Source: Methylomonas sp. (GTDB lineage Bacteria > Pseudomonadota > Gammaproteobacteria > Methylococcales > Methylomonadaceae). Taken from it: a stretch of DNA of 64,000 nt. The notes below the pieces were generated by a model. That model ran no database searches. It was not told the DNA's origin and saw only the letters and a list, made by a program, of their open reading frames with translations. The stretch's first letter is position 1. Each line of letters begins with the position of its first letter. Made by a program: the position numbers and the translations under genes. This document shows, piece after piece, positions 44,781 to 55,471 of this stretch. The stretch lies in the NCBI GenBank assembly GCA_002928965.1, contig PERU01000003.1, forward strand, positions 62,001 through 126,000, read 5' to 3'.

Positions 44781-45998
44781 TTAACCGCCAAAATCATCCA
44801 GCATAATGTTTTCTGGATCGACACCATTAGCCAACAACATGTTAATCACCGACGAATTCATGATTGGAGGTCCGCACATGTAGTATTCACAGTCTTCAGG
44901 ATTTGGATGGTTTTTGAGAAACTCTTCAAACAAAACGTTATGAATGAATCCCGTGTAACCTTTCCAGTTGTCTTCAGGTAATGCATCAGACAACGCAACA
45001 TGCCATTCGAAATTGTCATTTTCTTTGGCGAGCATATCAAAATCTTCTACATAGAACATTTCACGTTTGCTACGTGCACCATACCAGAAGGTCATTTTGC
45101 GTTTTGACTTCAGTCTACGCAATTGGTCAAAGATATGAGAACGCATAGGCGCCATACCAGCACCACCACCGACAAATACCATTTCTGCGTCAGTCTCTTT
45201 GGCGAAGAACTCACCGTAAGGACCAGAAACAAACACTTTATCACCGGGCTTCAGGTTAAAAATGAATGATGACATGATGCCAGGAGCGACACCATCAGTC
45301 CCAGGCGGCGGGGTTGCAATCCTGACATTCAGCATGATTTCTTTTTCTTCAGGATAAGAAGCCATTGAGTAAGCACGTAATGTAGGCTCTTTTACATCTG
45401 ACACATAACGCCAAAGGTTGAACTTATCCCAATCCGGACGATATTCATCTGCAACATCCATATCCGAATATTTTGATACATGTGGAGGACATTCGATCTG
45501 GATATAACCCCCAGCACGGTAATTGATTGCTTCGCCTTCAGGCAGTTCAAGTACCAGTTCTTTGATGAATGTAGCCACATTGTCGTTTGACTTAACAGTA
45601 CATTCCCATTTTTTTACCCCAAATACACTGTCTTCAACTTCAATATCCATATTCTGCTTGACAGACACTTGGCAAGCCAATCGTTCGCCGTGAGCAGCTT
45701 CACGCTTGGTAATGTGTGACAGTTCAGTTGGCAAAATATCGCCGCCGCCGCTATGGACTTTGACCTTACATTGACCGCATGTACCACCGCCGCCACATGC
45801 TGACGAAACAAACAGTTGGTTATCCGCTAAAACCGAAAGTAACTTTGAGCCAACAGGCACATGGAGCTTCTTTTCATGATTGATCAGAATTTCCACATCC
45901 CCAGAAGCCACAAGTTTGTTCTTGGCGCCTATGATTAGAAACACCAACGCAATCACGATGACCGTGAAGAAAATAACACCTAATGCAATTTCCAGCAT
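44781..45998 (-). CDS. nqrF: Na+-NQR subunit F (NADH dehydrogenase)
   Basis: A 405-residue subunit that oxidises NADH. An N-terminal helix (3-24) anchors it; C68, C74, C77 and C109 ([12 protein letters not shown] and LAC) bind the [2Fe-2S] cluster; RAYSMASYP is the FAD-binding motif and [13 protein letters not shown] the NADH-binding motif. The C-terminal CGPPIM and terminal DDFGG are typical. It is the last of the six nqr structural genes. Confidence 0.97.
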   Translation of the reverse strand: MLEIALGVIFFTVIVIALVFLIIGAKNKLVASGDVEILINHEKKLHVPVGSKLLSVLADNQLFVSSACGGGGTCGQCKVKVHSGGGDILPTELSHITKREAAHGERLACQVSVKQNMDIEVEDSVFGVKKWECTVKSNDNVATFIKELVLELPEGEAINYRAGGYIQIECPPHVSKYSDMDVADEYRPDWDKFNLWRYVSDVKEPTLRAYSMASYPEEKEIMLNVRIATPPPGTDGVAPGIMSSFIFNLKPGDKVFVSGPYGEFFAKETDAEMVFVGGGAGMAPMRSHIFDQLRRLKSKRKMTFWYGARSKREMFYVEDFDMLAKENDNFEWHVALSDALPEDNWKGYTGFIHNVLFEEFLKNHPNPEDCEYYMCGPPIMNSSVINMLLANGVDPENIMLDDFGG

Positions 45999-46008
45999 TA
46001 CGATACCC

Positions 46009-46617
46009 TTATAATTGAATTCCAGAGAAAGCCATGAAGCCCAGAGACATCAAGCCAGCGGTGATAAAAGTGATGCCCAAACCTTGTAGAGCAGCAGGAA
46101 TATCACTGTATTTTAGTTTCTCGCGCACACCGGCCATGACAGTAATAGCCAAAGCCCACCCGAAACCACTACCAATACCGTAAACAACGCTCTCGCTGAA
46201 GTTATAGTCACGTTCAATCATGAATAAACTGCCAGCAAGAATTGCACAGTTAACGGTAATCAATGGTAAAAAGATACCCAAAGCCTGATAGAGAGCAGGG
46301 AAAAATTTATCCAAAATCATCTCAAGGATTTGTACGATAGCAGCAATCATGCCGATACAACTCAATAAGCTTAAAAAGCTTAAATCGACACCGGTGATGC
46401 CTAACCATGACAATGCATCTTCCTTCAACAAGGTCTGATAGATAAAATTATTGGCAGGAACCGTCAAGGTTTGGACCACCATGACCGCAATACCTAAGCC
46501 CATAGCAGTAGAAATCTTTTTGGAAACAGCCAGGAATGTACACATCCCCAAGAAGAAGGACAATGCCAGGTTTTCAATAAAAACCGCTTTAACAAATAAA
46601 CTGATATAGGCTTCCAT
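46009..46617 (-). CDS. nqrE: Na+-NQR subunit E
   Basis: A 202-residue protein with six transmembrane helices. [22 protein letters not shown] contains one of the conserved cysteines that, with NqrD, bind an iron centre inside the membrane; [19 protein letters not shown] contains another conserved region. It overlaps nqrD by one base. Confidence 0.96.
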   Translation of the reverse strand: MEAYISLFVKAVFIENLALSFFLGMCTFLAVSKKISTAMGLGIAVMVVQTLTVPANNFIYQTLLKEDALSWLGITGVDLSFLSLLSCIGMIAAIVQILEMILDKFFPALYQALGIFLPLITVNCAILAGSLFMIERDYNFSESVVYGIGSGFGWALAITVMAGVREKLKYSDIPAALQGLGITFITAGLMSLGFMAFSGIQL

Positions 46618-47285
46618 TAGTGGTGCCCTCCTTCACCGTGAGCAATCGCCATGATTTTGAACTCGTTATGTTCAACCTGCTTGGGTTTCCAGGTACGGAA
46701 AGCCCAAATGATCAAGCCGATAATAAAAAACGCACTTGGAGGTAATAACATCATGCCGTTGGGTACGTACCATCCACCGTCTTTTACCAATGGCAAAACA
46801 TCAAAACCCAATAGCTTACCTGAGCCTAAAGTTTCTCTGAACAATGCAACAATAATCAGTATCAGGCTGTAACCCATACCATTACCAATGCCATCAATGA
46901 AGCTTTGCAAAGGTGGGTTTTTCATTGCGTAGGCTTCGGCACGACCCATAACGATACAGTTGGTTATGATCAATCCAACAAATACCGATAATTTTTTACT
47001 GACCTCAAATGCAAAAGCTTTCAGCAATTGATCAACCACGATAACCAGGGAAGCAATAATGATCATCTGCACGATGATCCTTATGCTGCTAGGCGCGTGA
47101 TTACGAACTGCACTGATAGCTGCACTGGAACAGGCGGTAACTGAGGTTAGCGCCATTGCCATGATCAGCGATGTAGACATTTGTGAGGTTACCGCCAGCG
47201 CAGAACAGACCCCGAGTACCTGTAAGGTAATCGGGTTGTTATCGACCAACGGTTCGAATAATACTTTTTTAGTTTCTTTATCCAT
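46617..47285 (-). CDS. nqrD: Na+-NQR subunit D
   Basis: A 222-residue six-helix membrane subunit. [20 protein letters not shown] and [20 protein letters not shown] are the two conserved segments, each with a cysteine for the NqrD/E iron. NPITLQ near the N-terminus is diagnostic. It starts nine bases after nqrC. Confidence 0.96.
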   Translation of the reverse strand: MDKETKKVLFEPLVDNNPITLQVLGVCSALAVTSQMSTSLIMAMALTSVTACSSAAISAVRNHAPSSIRIIVQMIIIASLVIVVDQLLKAFAFEVSKKLSVFVGLIITNCIVMGRAEAYAMKNPPLQSFIDGIGNGMGYSLILIIVALFRETLGSGKLLGFDVLPLVKDGGWYVPNGMMLLPPSAFFIIGLIIWAFRTWKPKQVEHNEFKIMAIAHGEGGHH

Positions 47286-47294
47286 TATTTTGCC

Positions 47295-48158
47295 CTAGCC
47301 GTTTTTTCTAATTTTGTTCAGATAGGAAGCGAAGCCTTCAGAACCCATCCAATATTGAATCAGATTGCTGACGCCGCGACTGGTTAAAGTAGCTCCAGCC
47401 AAACCGTCAACCTTACTAACTGAATCCGGGCGACTGGTGTCGACAGTGCCTTTAACCAAGGTTAACGCAACGTCACCGTTTTCGGCATAGACTTTTTTGC
47501 CTTTCCACAGTGCGCGCCAGTTTGGATTAACAACTTCGCCCCCCAAGCCCGGTGTTTCACCTTGGTCGTAGAGATTGATACTTTGCACAGTTTGACCATC
47601 AGCTTCTAACGCCAGAAAACCATACATTGTTGACCACAAACCATAACCGTTGATAGGTAAAATAATGGATTGCAGTTTATCGCCATCTTTGACCAAAAAC
47701 ACTTTAGTGTATTTGGCTTTGGTACGAATACTGGCAATGTCTTTTTCAACAGGAATGATTTCATTTTGAGCCGGGTCCTTGGCTGCTTTACGTTGATCAA
47801 ATTCATCAGCATTCATGCCTTCAACATAGTCACCGGTTTTTAAATCAACCAATTTGGCTTCAATACTTTCTTTGAACGCTTGATCAATATCGGTTCCATC
47901 CTGCAGTAACCCTGCCACATCAAGAATATTCTTCTTCATGTCCAGGGCTTTGTTATAGCTTTGCAGAGGTCTTAGAGCAACAGTCGCCAAGGATACCAAT
48001 ACAGCACAAACCAGACATAATGCTAGTGCGACATTAATGGTTTTTTCCAGGCTATCGTTACTTAAAGCCAGGATTCTGTCGGCATAAACTCTGAACTGTT
48101 CGTAATATTTAGAGAGTTGCTCGTTAAAATTAAAAGTTTTTTTCTCGGCATTAAGCAT
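47295..48158 (-). CDS. nqrC: Na+-NQR subunit C
   Basis: A 287-residue subunit with one transmembrane helix and a periplasmic FMN-binding domain. The flavin attachment motif is [12 protein letters not shown] with the acceptor Thr near residue 265. I chose the ATG at 48158, with GGA nine bases upstream; it lies eight bases inside nqrB. Even so the N-terminus is about 30 residues longer than in Vibrio NqrC, whose start aligns with [14 protein letters not shown] here. The extension ([20 protein letters not shown]) is polar and predicted helical. Confidence 0.94.
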   Translation of the reverse strand: MLNAEKKTFNFNEQLSKYYEQFRVYADRILALSNDSLEKTINVALALCLVCAVLVSLATVALRPLQSYNKALDMKKNILDVAGLLQDGTDIDQAFKESIEAKLVDLKTGDYVEGMNADEFDQRKAAKDPAQNEIIPVEKDIASIRTKAKYTKVFLVKDGDKLQSIILPINGYGLWSTMYGFLALEADGQTVQSINLYDQGETPGLGGEVVNPNWRALWKGKKVYAENGDVALTLVKGTVDTSRPDSVSKVDGLAGATLTSRGVSNLIQYWMGSEGFASYLNKIRKNG

Positions 48159-49350
48159 GGCGTTTAATCCTTCTTCTGATATTTGCTTGGACAACAAAGT
48201 AATCAATCAATGGTGCAAACATGTTTGAGAAAAGAATTGCAAGCATCACACCTTCGGGAAACGCAGGATTGATAACCCGGATGATGATGATCATGACGCC
48301 AATCAAGGCACCATAAACCCAGCGTCCTGTGTCAGTTACCGTAGCGGAAACTGGATCGGTTGCCATAAACACTGTACCAAAAGCAAAGCCTCCCAAAACC
48401 ATATGCCAATACCAAGGTATCGCAAACATTGGATTAGTTGAGCTACCAATTAAATTGAGCAATGATGACATCGCAATCATGCCGAGCAATACACCGGCCA
48501 TGATTCGGTAAGAAGCAACACGGGTATAAAGCAAAAATGCAGCCCCTAGCAAACATGCGAGAGTGGAAGTCTCGCCAATCGAACCGGGAATAAAACCTAA
48601 GAAAGCCTGTATCCAGCTAAAACTTGCGGTGATAGATTCCAAGCCTCCGGCAGATGCCAAAGACAGTGCAGTTGCACCGCTGTAACCATCCACTGCAACC
48701 CATACGGCGTCACCTGAAATCGACGCAGGGTAAGCAAAGAATAAGAATGCACGACCAGTCAATGCAGGATTCAGGAAATTTTTGCCAGTACCACCAAATA
48801 CTTCTTTGCCCATGACAATGCCAAATGAAATACCCAGAGCAACTTGCCATAATGGCATGTCTGGCGGCATGATCAGCGTATAGAGCATGGAAGACACCAG
48901 GAAGCCTTCGTTAACCTCGTGTTTACGTACGGTAGCAAATAATACTTCCCAAACACCACCTACAGCCAACGTTGTGATGTAAATTGGAAAAAAATACAAC
49001 ATACCGTGAATCAAGCATGACAACGGATTGTAAGGGTTATAGCCGAACAAACCCATAATCAGACTACGCCAACCATTGGTTTCTTCCAGTCCCATGCCTT
49101 TCATAGCCAAGTTGGCTTGATAACCTGTGTTAAACCAAGCCATCAGAATACAAAACGCCGTAGCTATCACCACGAAAGTCATAGTACGTTTCAGGTCATT
49201 GCCATCTCGAACATGGGTTTTTCCGCGTGTTACATCGGACGGCGTGTAAATGAAAGTATCCACCATCTCATAAAGACCGTAATACTTCTCAAACTTGCCG
49301 CCCTTTGTAAAATGCGGCTCTATGCTATCTAATAAGTCTCTAGCCGACAT
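48151..49350 (-). CDS. nqrB: Na+-NQR subunit B
   Basis: A 399-residue subunit with about ten transmembrane helices. It contains the covalent FMN motif GYSGATAL and the N-terminal [22 protein letters not shown] typical of NqrB. It forms the Na+ path and binds riboflavin in characterised enzymes. It starts at the base directly after the nqrA stop. Confidence 0.97.
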   Translation of the reverse strand: MSARDLLDSIEPHFTKGGKFEKYYGLYEMVDTFIYTPSDVTRGKTHVRDGNDLKRTMTFVVIATAFCILMAWFNTGYQANLAMKGMGLEETNGWRSLIMGLFGYNPYNPLSCLIHGMLYFFPIYITTLAVGGVWEVLFATVRKHEVNEGFLVSSMLYTLIMPPDMPLWQVALGISFGIVMGKEVFGGTGKNFLNPALTGRAFLFFAYPASISGDAVWVAVDGYSGATALSLASAGGLESITASFSWIQAFLGFIPGSIGETSTLACLLGAAFLLYTRVASYRIMAGVLLGMIAMSSLLNLIGSSTNPMFAIPWYWHMVLGGFAFGTVFMATDPVSATVTDTGRWVYGALIGVMIIIIRVINPAFPEGVMLAILFSNMFAPLIDYFVVQANIRRRIKRHA

Positions 49351-50760
<1,410 letters not shown>

Positions 50761-50870
50761 TCAGGACAGTTCAAGACATCAAACTTGGACATTACACCAT
50801 AACTTACAGGCTTACTCAACGACAAATCGCCTAACAAAAGCAGGAGCAATACTTGAAAATTTTGAATTTA

Positions 50871-51599
50871 TCAGATGTCGATTATCTTATTTATATCGAA
50901 TTCGGGCACAACCCGTCGCCCAACATAACCACGGGTATTACTCAAAATACGTGCATCGGCAATCCGGTAATCCCCCATATTATGGACATGCCCATGAAAC
51001 CAGGCCGCTATTTCATATTCATGAAACAATCCTTTCAAATCGTTGCAATATGCCATCTTTTTCAAGGCATTTGGTGTTTCAATCCAGCTCCATTGAGTAG
51101 GTGCATGATGAGTTACAACCACAGTCTTTCCTTGAAACGGCTTAGACAGCTGAATTTCCAACCATGCTTTTGCCTCTTGGTGTAACGCTGAAAAATGGGC
51201 TTGGTTGAAAGTGTCGTCTCTAAATCGAATTTTGCGAAAATCGTTCAGTGTCTTGCCAATAGCTTCGGCTTTTTCGATACCATCAATAAAAAGATCGGTC
51301 CATAATGTGCACCCCAAAAAACGTGTGCCTTGAAATAGAAATTCATCCTTTTCAAGAAAATGTATGTTTGATCCTGCGCACTCTTGGCGTAAAACACTTA
51401 AAACAGTATTGTACTCGCCATTATAGAATTCATGGTTTCCGGCGATGTAAACAACTGGTTTGCCAATGGTTTTCAGCCAGGCAACCCCTTGGATAAAAAC
51501 CCCAATATCCCCTGCCGCAACTATTACATCGGCATCGGTCTCCGGCAAAGATTGCTCGCCAAACTCTAAATGCACATCTGAAAAGTAATTAATCCTCAC
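50871..51599 (-). CDS. Calcineurin-like metallophosphoesterase
   Basis: A 242-residue cytoplasmic protein. All metal-binding motifs are present in order: SDVHLEF, AGDIG, GNHEFY, VVTHHAP and HGHVH. It starts at GTG (51599). The substrate cannot be inferred; relatives act on phosphodiesters, nucleotides or proteins. It stands between nqrA and the divergent ispG and has no clear functional link with either. Confidence 0.9.
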   Translation of the reverse strand: MRINYFSDVHLEFGEQSLPETDADVIVAAGDIGVFIQGVAWLKTIGKPVVYIAGNHEFYNGEYNTVLSVLRQECAGSNIHFLEKDEFLFQGTRFLGCTLWTDLFIDGIEKAEAIGKTLNDFRKIRFRDDTFNQAHFSALHQEAKAWLEIQLSKPFQGKTVVVTHHAPTQWSWIETPNALKKMAYCNDLKGLFHEYEIAAWFHGHVHNMGDYRIADARILSNTRGYVGRRVVPEFDINKIIDI

Positions 51600-51700
51600 A
51601 ATTTGCTCTTTCGTCTTCCATCGTAGAGAGTATAATTCTATAAACTAAGTAATTTAGTTGGTATTTTTAGATAACTTTGACTTTTCGCAAATAAAATTCT

Positions 51701-52921
51701 ATGTCGATTAGCCCCAGAAAAAACACACAACAAGTTTTAATCGGTAACATCAAGGTAGGTGGTGGTGCCCCTATTGTAGTCCAATCCATGACTAACACCG
51801 ATACCGCTGATGTGGCAGCCAGTGTTCAACAAATCATGGAATTATCAATTGCCGGTTCAGAAATGGTCAGGATCACGGTTGACCGTGAAGAGTCAGCTCA
51901 AGCCGTTCCGGAAATTGTAAATCGTCTGGTACAAAAAGGTTTTTCAGTTCCGATTATCGGCGACTTTCATTTTAACGGCCACAAGTTATTAGAGAAATAC
52001 CCGGATTGCGCTCAGGCACTCTCCAAATATCGCATCAATCCGGGCAACGTCGGCAAAGGAAAAGCGCGTGACCCCCAGTTTCAACAAATGATTGAGTTTG
52101 CCTGCAAATATAACAAGCCAGTTAGAATTGGTGTCAATGGCGGCAGTCTGGATCAAGCAGTGTTAACTCGTTTACTTGACGAAAATAGACTCCTCGCTCA
52201 GCCTAAGGGATTGCCGGCCATCACACGTGAAGCTATCGTACTGTCAGCGCTGGAAAGCGCTGCTAAAGCCGAGGAAATAGGCTTGGGCAAGGACAAAATC
52301 ATCCTTTCTTGCAAAATCAGTAATGTGCAGGAATTAATCAGCATCTACGAAGATTTATCAAACCGCTGTGATTACGCCTTGCATCTTGGTCTAACTGAGG
52401 CTGGCATGGGCTCAAAAGGTATCGTTGCATCGTCTGCTGCGCTAGGAGTACTGATGCAGCAAGGTATTGGGGACACCATTCGCATTTCATTAACGCCTGA
52501 ACCCGGTGCAGCCAGAACCAAAGAAGTTGTAGTTGGACAGGAAATTCTGCAAACCATGGGCTTCCGTTCATTTACACCCATGGTAATCGCCTGCCCTGGG
52601 TGCGGTCGAACAACCAGCGATTATTTTCAAAAACTGGCACAGGAAATTCAGGCGTTTTTGCGTGATCAAATGCCTACCTGGAAAGATAAGTACAAAGGCG
52701 TTGAAAATATGGAAGTCGCGGTGATGGGTTGCGTCGTGAATGGTCCTGGCGAAAGTAAAAACGCCAATATTGGCATCAGTCTGCCAGGGACTGGCGAAAC
52801 ACCTGTCGCTCCTGTATTTGAAGATGGGGTAAAAACGGTTACGTTGAAAGGTGACAATATTGCCGGTGAATTCCAGGCACTAGTTGAACGTTACATCGAA
52901 TCGCATTACAGCGCGCATTAA
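51701..52921 (+). CDS. ispG: 4-hydroxy-3-methylbut-2-enyl diphosphate synthase
   Basis: A 406-residue iron-sulfur enzyme of the MEP pathway that makes HMBPP from MEcPP. The TIM-barrel start [17 protein letters not shown] is typical, and the [4Fe-4S] ligands are in ACPGCGRT and [10 protein letters not shown]. Product feeds isoprenoids, including hopanoids transported by HpnN. It ends in a strong terminator and stands alone. Confidence 0.97.
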   Translation: MSISPRKNTQQVLIGNIKVGGGAPIVVQSMTNTDTADVAASVQQIMELSIAGSEMVRITVDREESAQAVPEIVNRLVQKGFSVPIIGDFHFNGHKLLEKYPDCAQALSKYRINPGNVGKGKARDPQFQQMIEFACKYNKPVRIGVNGGSLDQAVLTRLLDENRLLAQPKGLPAITREAIVLSALESAAKAEEIGLGKDKIILSCKISNVQELISIYEDLSNRCDYALHLGLTEAGMGSKGIVASSAALGVLMQQGIGDTIRISLTPEPGAARTKEVVVGQEILQTMGFRSFTPMVIACPGCGRTTSDYFQKLAQEIQAFLRDQMPTWKDKYKGVENMEVAVMGCVVNGPGESKNANIGISLPGTGETPVAPVFEDGVKTVTLKGDNIAGEFQALVERYIESHYSAH

Positions 52922-52942
52922 CTAATGCGGAAACACATTAAG

Positions 52943-52965
52943 AGCGGTCAAAAGACCGCTTTTTT
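52943..52965 (+). terminator. Rho-independent terminator of ispG
   Basis: AGCGGTC (52943-52949), loop AAAA, GACCGCT (52954-52960), then TTTTT. It lies 21 bases after the ispG stop and also separates it from the converging nnrS gene. Confidence 0.93.
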
Positions 52966-52982
52966 GTAACCATTGAATTGCG

Positions 52983-54158
52983 CTATCCAGGCTGCCCATC
53001 AACACGTGGCCCAGTCAAAATAGGCGAGTAGTAATAAGCAAACAACGAAAACGCTGCCAGCCAGCAATAACTTGATACCAACACGAAACTCCCATACCAC
53101 GCCGGCACCAAACTTGGCAAGAGGACTCGTAGCAAAGCAGCCAGATTGATGAAAATAAAGGCAATTGCCATAACATTGGACGCTTTGAGTGCACGACCGG
53201 TATGCCCTAAAGCTACCCTTGCCATCATACCCAGGGTCAAAACACCAATACCACCAATCGTAAAAGCATGTAAAGCCAGCGACGGCAAGACCACGTTATA
53301 AGCAGTTAACGCCACCATGGCAAACCCCGCAATCAACCAGCCATAACCGATATATAACACCCACAGCAAAGGCACAAACCATACCCGACCATCATACCAA
53401 CCTGAAACACGCATAGTGTTTAGCGCAACAGCCAACACTGCAAAAATCATCAAAAATAAACCAGATACATTCAACATCAATAAACAAAACACCACCAAAC
53501 TGACAATGATGGTGGCAATATCGAGACCTTGATTACGAATACAGACAACGCCGGATAAACCACGCTCAGTGAAAAATGGAAATACCCTGCCGGAAATTAC
53601 TAAAATCATTATGACGATAATCGACACAATTAGATTCAACCCCAACTTGGCAGTAGCATCAGTGACATCTAAAATTTCGGCATGAATCAATGCATTTCCA
53701 AGCATCATCAGGATCAACAATGCGGTAAAAATAAGATTTTTATTAACATCCGTTTTGAATAGTGGCTTAGACACGAAATATGCCAAAACTGGCAAGAATG
53801 CAAAATCAACAGCGGCAATCAATACGTCCGATAAAAGTTCCGAGTAAAAAGGTAACACTCTTCCATAAATCCACAGAAAAAATAAACACGCCAATTGGTC
53901 AGGTGTAACGGTTTCCGTGTTTGTCCAATTTTTCACTGCGGTTAATAAAAAACCAGCAATAACCGCAGTAGAATAGCCCAACAGCATCTCATGTGCATGC
54001 CAATAAGTAGACGGATAATAATTATCGATATGCAACGAACCATTTGAGAGTGAATTCCAAACTGCAATCAATGCTAACGCCGATAGCCCTGCCAAGGCAA
54101 AAAAAGCCCTGAAACCCATAGCAAATAGTGGGTAATCAAAAACCGGTTTGTTCTTCAT
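52983..54158 (-). CDS. nnrS: NnrS family protein (heme- and copper-containing membrane protein)
   Basis: A 391-residue protein with about twelve transmembrane helices. It starts PLFAMGFRAFFALAGLSAL and includes WHAHEMLLGYSTAVIAGFLLT, a histidine-containing segment typical of NnrS. In other proteobacteria NnrS protects against nitric oxide by preventing iron-nitrosyl formation. It begins inside the preceding DUF455 gene (23-base overlap), so the two are translated together. No nitric oxide reductase or NsrR/NnrR gene is seen here. Confidence 0.92.
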   Translation of the reverse strand: MKNKPVFDYPLFAMGFRAFFALAGLSALALIAVWNSLSNGSLHIDNYYPSTYWHAHEMLLGYSTAVIAGFLLTAVKNWTNTETVTPDQLACLFFLWIYGRVLPFYSELLSDVLIAAVDFAFLPVLAYFVSKPLFKTDVNKNLIFTALLILMMLGNALIHAEILDVTDATAKLGLNLIVSIIVIMILVISGRVFPFFTERGLSGVVCIRNQGLDIATIIVSLVVFCLLMLNVSGLFLMIFAVLAVALNTMRVSGWYDGRVWFVPLLWVLYIGYGWLIAGFAMVALTAYNVVLPSLALHAFTIGGIGVLTLGMMARVALGHTGRALKASNVMAIAFIFINLAALLRVLLPSLVPAWYGSFVLVSSYCWLAAFSLFAYYYSPILTGPRVDGQPG

Positions 54159-54960
54159 CTAACCTTCCCTCCAGCCAGTCTATTTCATTATGCGAGAACC
54201 CGGCGATTATACGCACTTCTCTATTGAACGGCCCTTTGGGTTTGCCCTGGTAACAAGCCATGATTTTTTCTTTAAAGGTTTGCTCAGAATCAAGGCCAAG
54301 TTGGTTGGAAAAATACTGAAACCAGTATGAACCTCGCTCGACGTGACCTATCTCATCCTGATAAATTCGGGTCAGAATGGCTACTCCAGCAGCATCGCCC
54401 ATGGCGGTCAATTTATCAATCATGGCTGGTGTCACATCCAGGCCGCGTGCTTCCATACAACGTGGCACAACGGCCAGCCTTGCCAGAACATCATCAGCTG
54501 TTTCCACCGCATGCAACCATAAGCCCTGGTGTGCAGGCAGTTCGCCATAATCAGTATTTAATATCTGCAAATGCTTGCGAAGTAACTCGAAATGCTGCGC
54601 CTCTTCATCAGCAATTCTTAGCCAGTCACGATAGAACGCTTCTGGTAAGCCGGGAAATCGGTAGAGAATATCCCAAGCCAGATAAATCGCCATAAATTCA
54701 ATATGGGCGAGAGCGTGAAAAAATGCGACCTTGCCGTCTGGAGTATCCAGTCTACGCCGCGGCATGTCGCGAGGCATCAGTAAAAGCGGTTTACTCGGAA
54801 ACTGAGTATCGATGATAGGCTTGGGCTGGTCATTTGAATAAAATGATAGTTGACCAGCTTGTGCAAGGTATTGGGCTTGATGGGTTAAATGGGTTTTTTG
54901 AGCTAGGTCCGCATCAAATAAACAGGCCTCAGCGAATTCGAATAAGGTATTCAAAAACAC
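54136..54960 (-). CDS. DUF455 ferritin-like domain protein
   Basis: A 274-residue soluble protein of the DUF455 family. The ferritin-like four-helix core carries E and H residues in HALAHIEFMAIYLAWDILY, IADEEAQHFELL and YQDEIGHVERGSYWF, which form a plausible di-metal site. RDMPRRRL precedes the core, as in other members. Its biochemical function is unknown. The overlap with nnrS suggests a linked role, perhaps in iron handling or nitrosative stress. Confidence 0.88.
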   Translation of the reverse strand: MFLNTLFEFAEACLFDADLAQKTHLTHQAQYLAQAGQLSFYSNDQPKPIIDTQFPSKPLLLMPRDMPRRRLDTPDGKVAFFHALAHIEFMAIYLAWDILYRFPGLPEAFYRDWLRIADEEAQHFELLRKHLQILNTDYGELPAHQGLWLHAVETADDVLARLAVVPRCMEARGLDVTPAMIDKLTAMGDAAGVAILTRIYQDEIGHVERGSYWFQYFSNQLGLDSEQTFKEKIMACYQGKPKGPFNREVRIIAGFSHNEIDWLEGRLDEEQTGF

Positions 54961-54992
54961 GCCTCAATCAAAAACCCAATCAACATAGCCGA

Positions 54993-55382
54993 TTATTTTT
55001 TAGTCATGAAGAAATAAACCGTTTGGCATTTCAAAACCATTTGATTACCGTTTTTCTCGACGGCTTCGCAGGTTTCCATTTTTGAGCGGCCTGGGGCTGC
55101 CTGTTTGACTAATTTGCCGTCTTCAATCGAATAGTTTAGGACTGCACGGGTACTTTCAACCCGAGCATGTGAGTCGGAGTCTTGAGTGACACCCTCGATG
55201 GTGCCATTGTTTTTAATATTCCAAGTGGTGTTAGTACTTCTGGCTTTACTACCGTCGCTATTCGATGATTCTTTATCAATTTGCCAATTCCCCAGCAAAT
55301 CAGCTTGAGTTAACGGCACGCCTGCTACCGCAGAAAAAGATGCAAAAATCAAGATGGAAAACCAAAGCTGTTGGATACGCAT
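54993..55382 (-). CDS. Small exported lipocalin-like protein
   Basis: A 129-residue protein. The N-terminal 20 residues (MRIQQLWFSILIFASFSAVA) are a signal peptide. The rest is beta-rich: LTQADLLGNWQIDKE, NTTWNIKNNGTIEGV, NYSIEDGKLVKQ and MVLKCQTVYFFMTKK, a pattern like the short periplasmic lipocalin-type proteins. Two cysteines (TCEAV and LKCQT) may form a disulfide. I do not recognise a specific family, and the function is unknown. Confidence 0.75.
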   Translation of the reverse strand: MRIQQLWFSILIFASFSAVAGVPLTQADLLGNWQIDKESSNSDGSKARSTNTTWNIKNNGTIEGVTQDSDSHARVESTRAVLNYSIEDGKLVKQAAPGRSKMETCEAVEKNGNQMVLKCQTVYFFMTKK

Positions 55383-55415
55383 ATTAAAACCTTATGAATT
55401 ATATTGAAAAGATCG

Positions 55416-55424
55416 ATTGTAGCA
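55416..55424 (-). promoter_or_regulatory. Extended -10 promoter of the small exported protein gene
   Basis: TGCTACAAT on the minus strand (55424-55416) matches an extended -10, placing the start about 27 bases before the ATG at 55382. No -35 at the standard distance is evident. Confidence 0.4.
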
Positions 55425-55471
55425 CAGGGCTTGACGGTTACGGGATTGTCAAAGACACGGCAGCCAAGTAA

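Noticed and set aside
50853-51185. Plus-strand frame overlapping the metallophosphoesterase gene
   Set aside because: It is antisense to conserved metal-binding motifs and has no family features.
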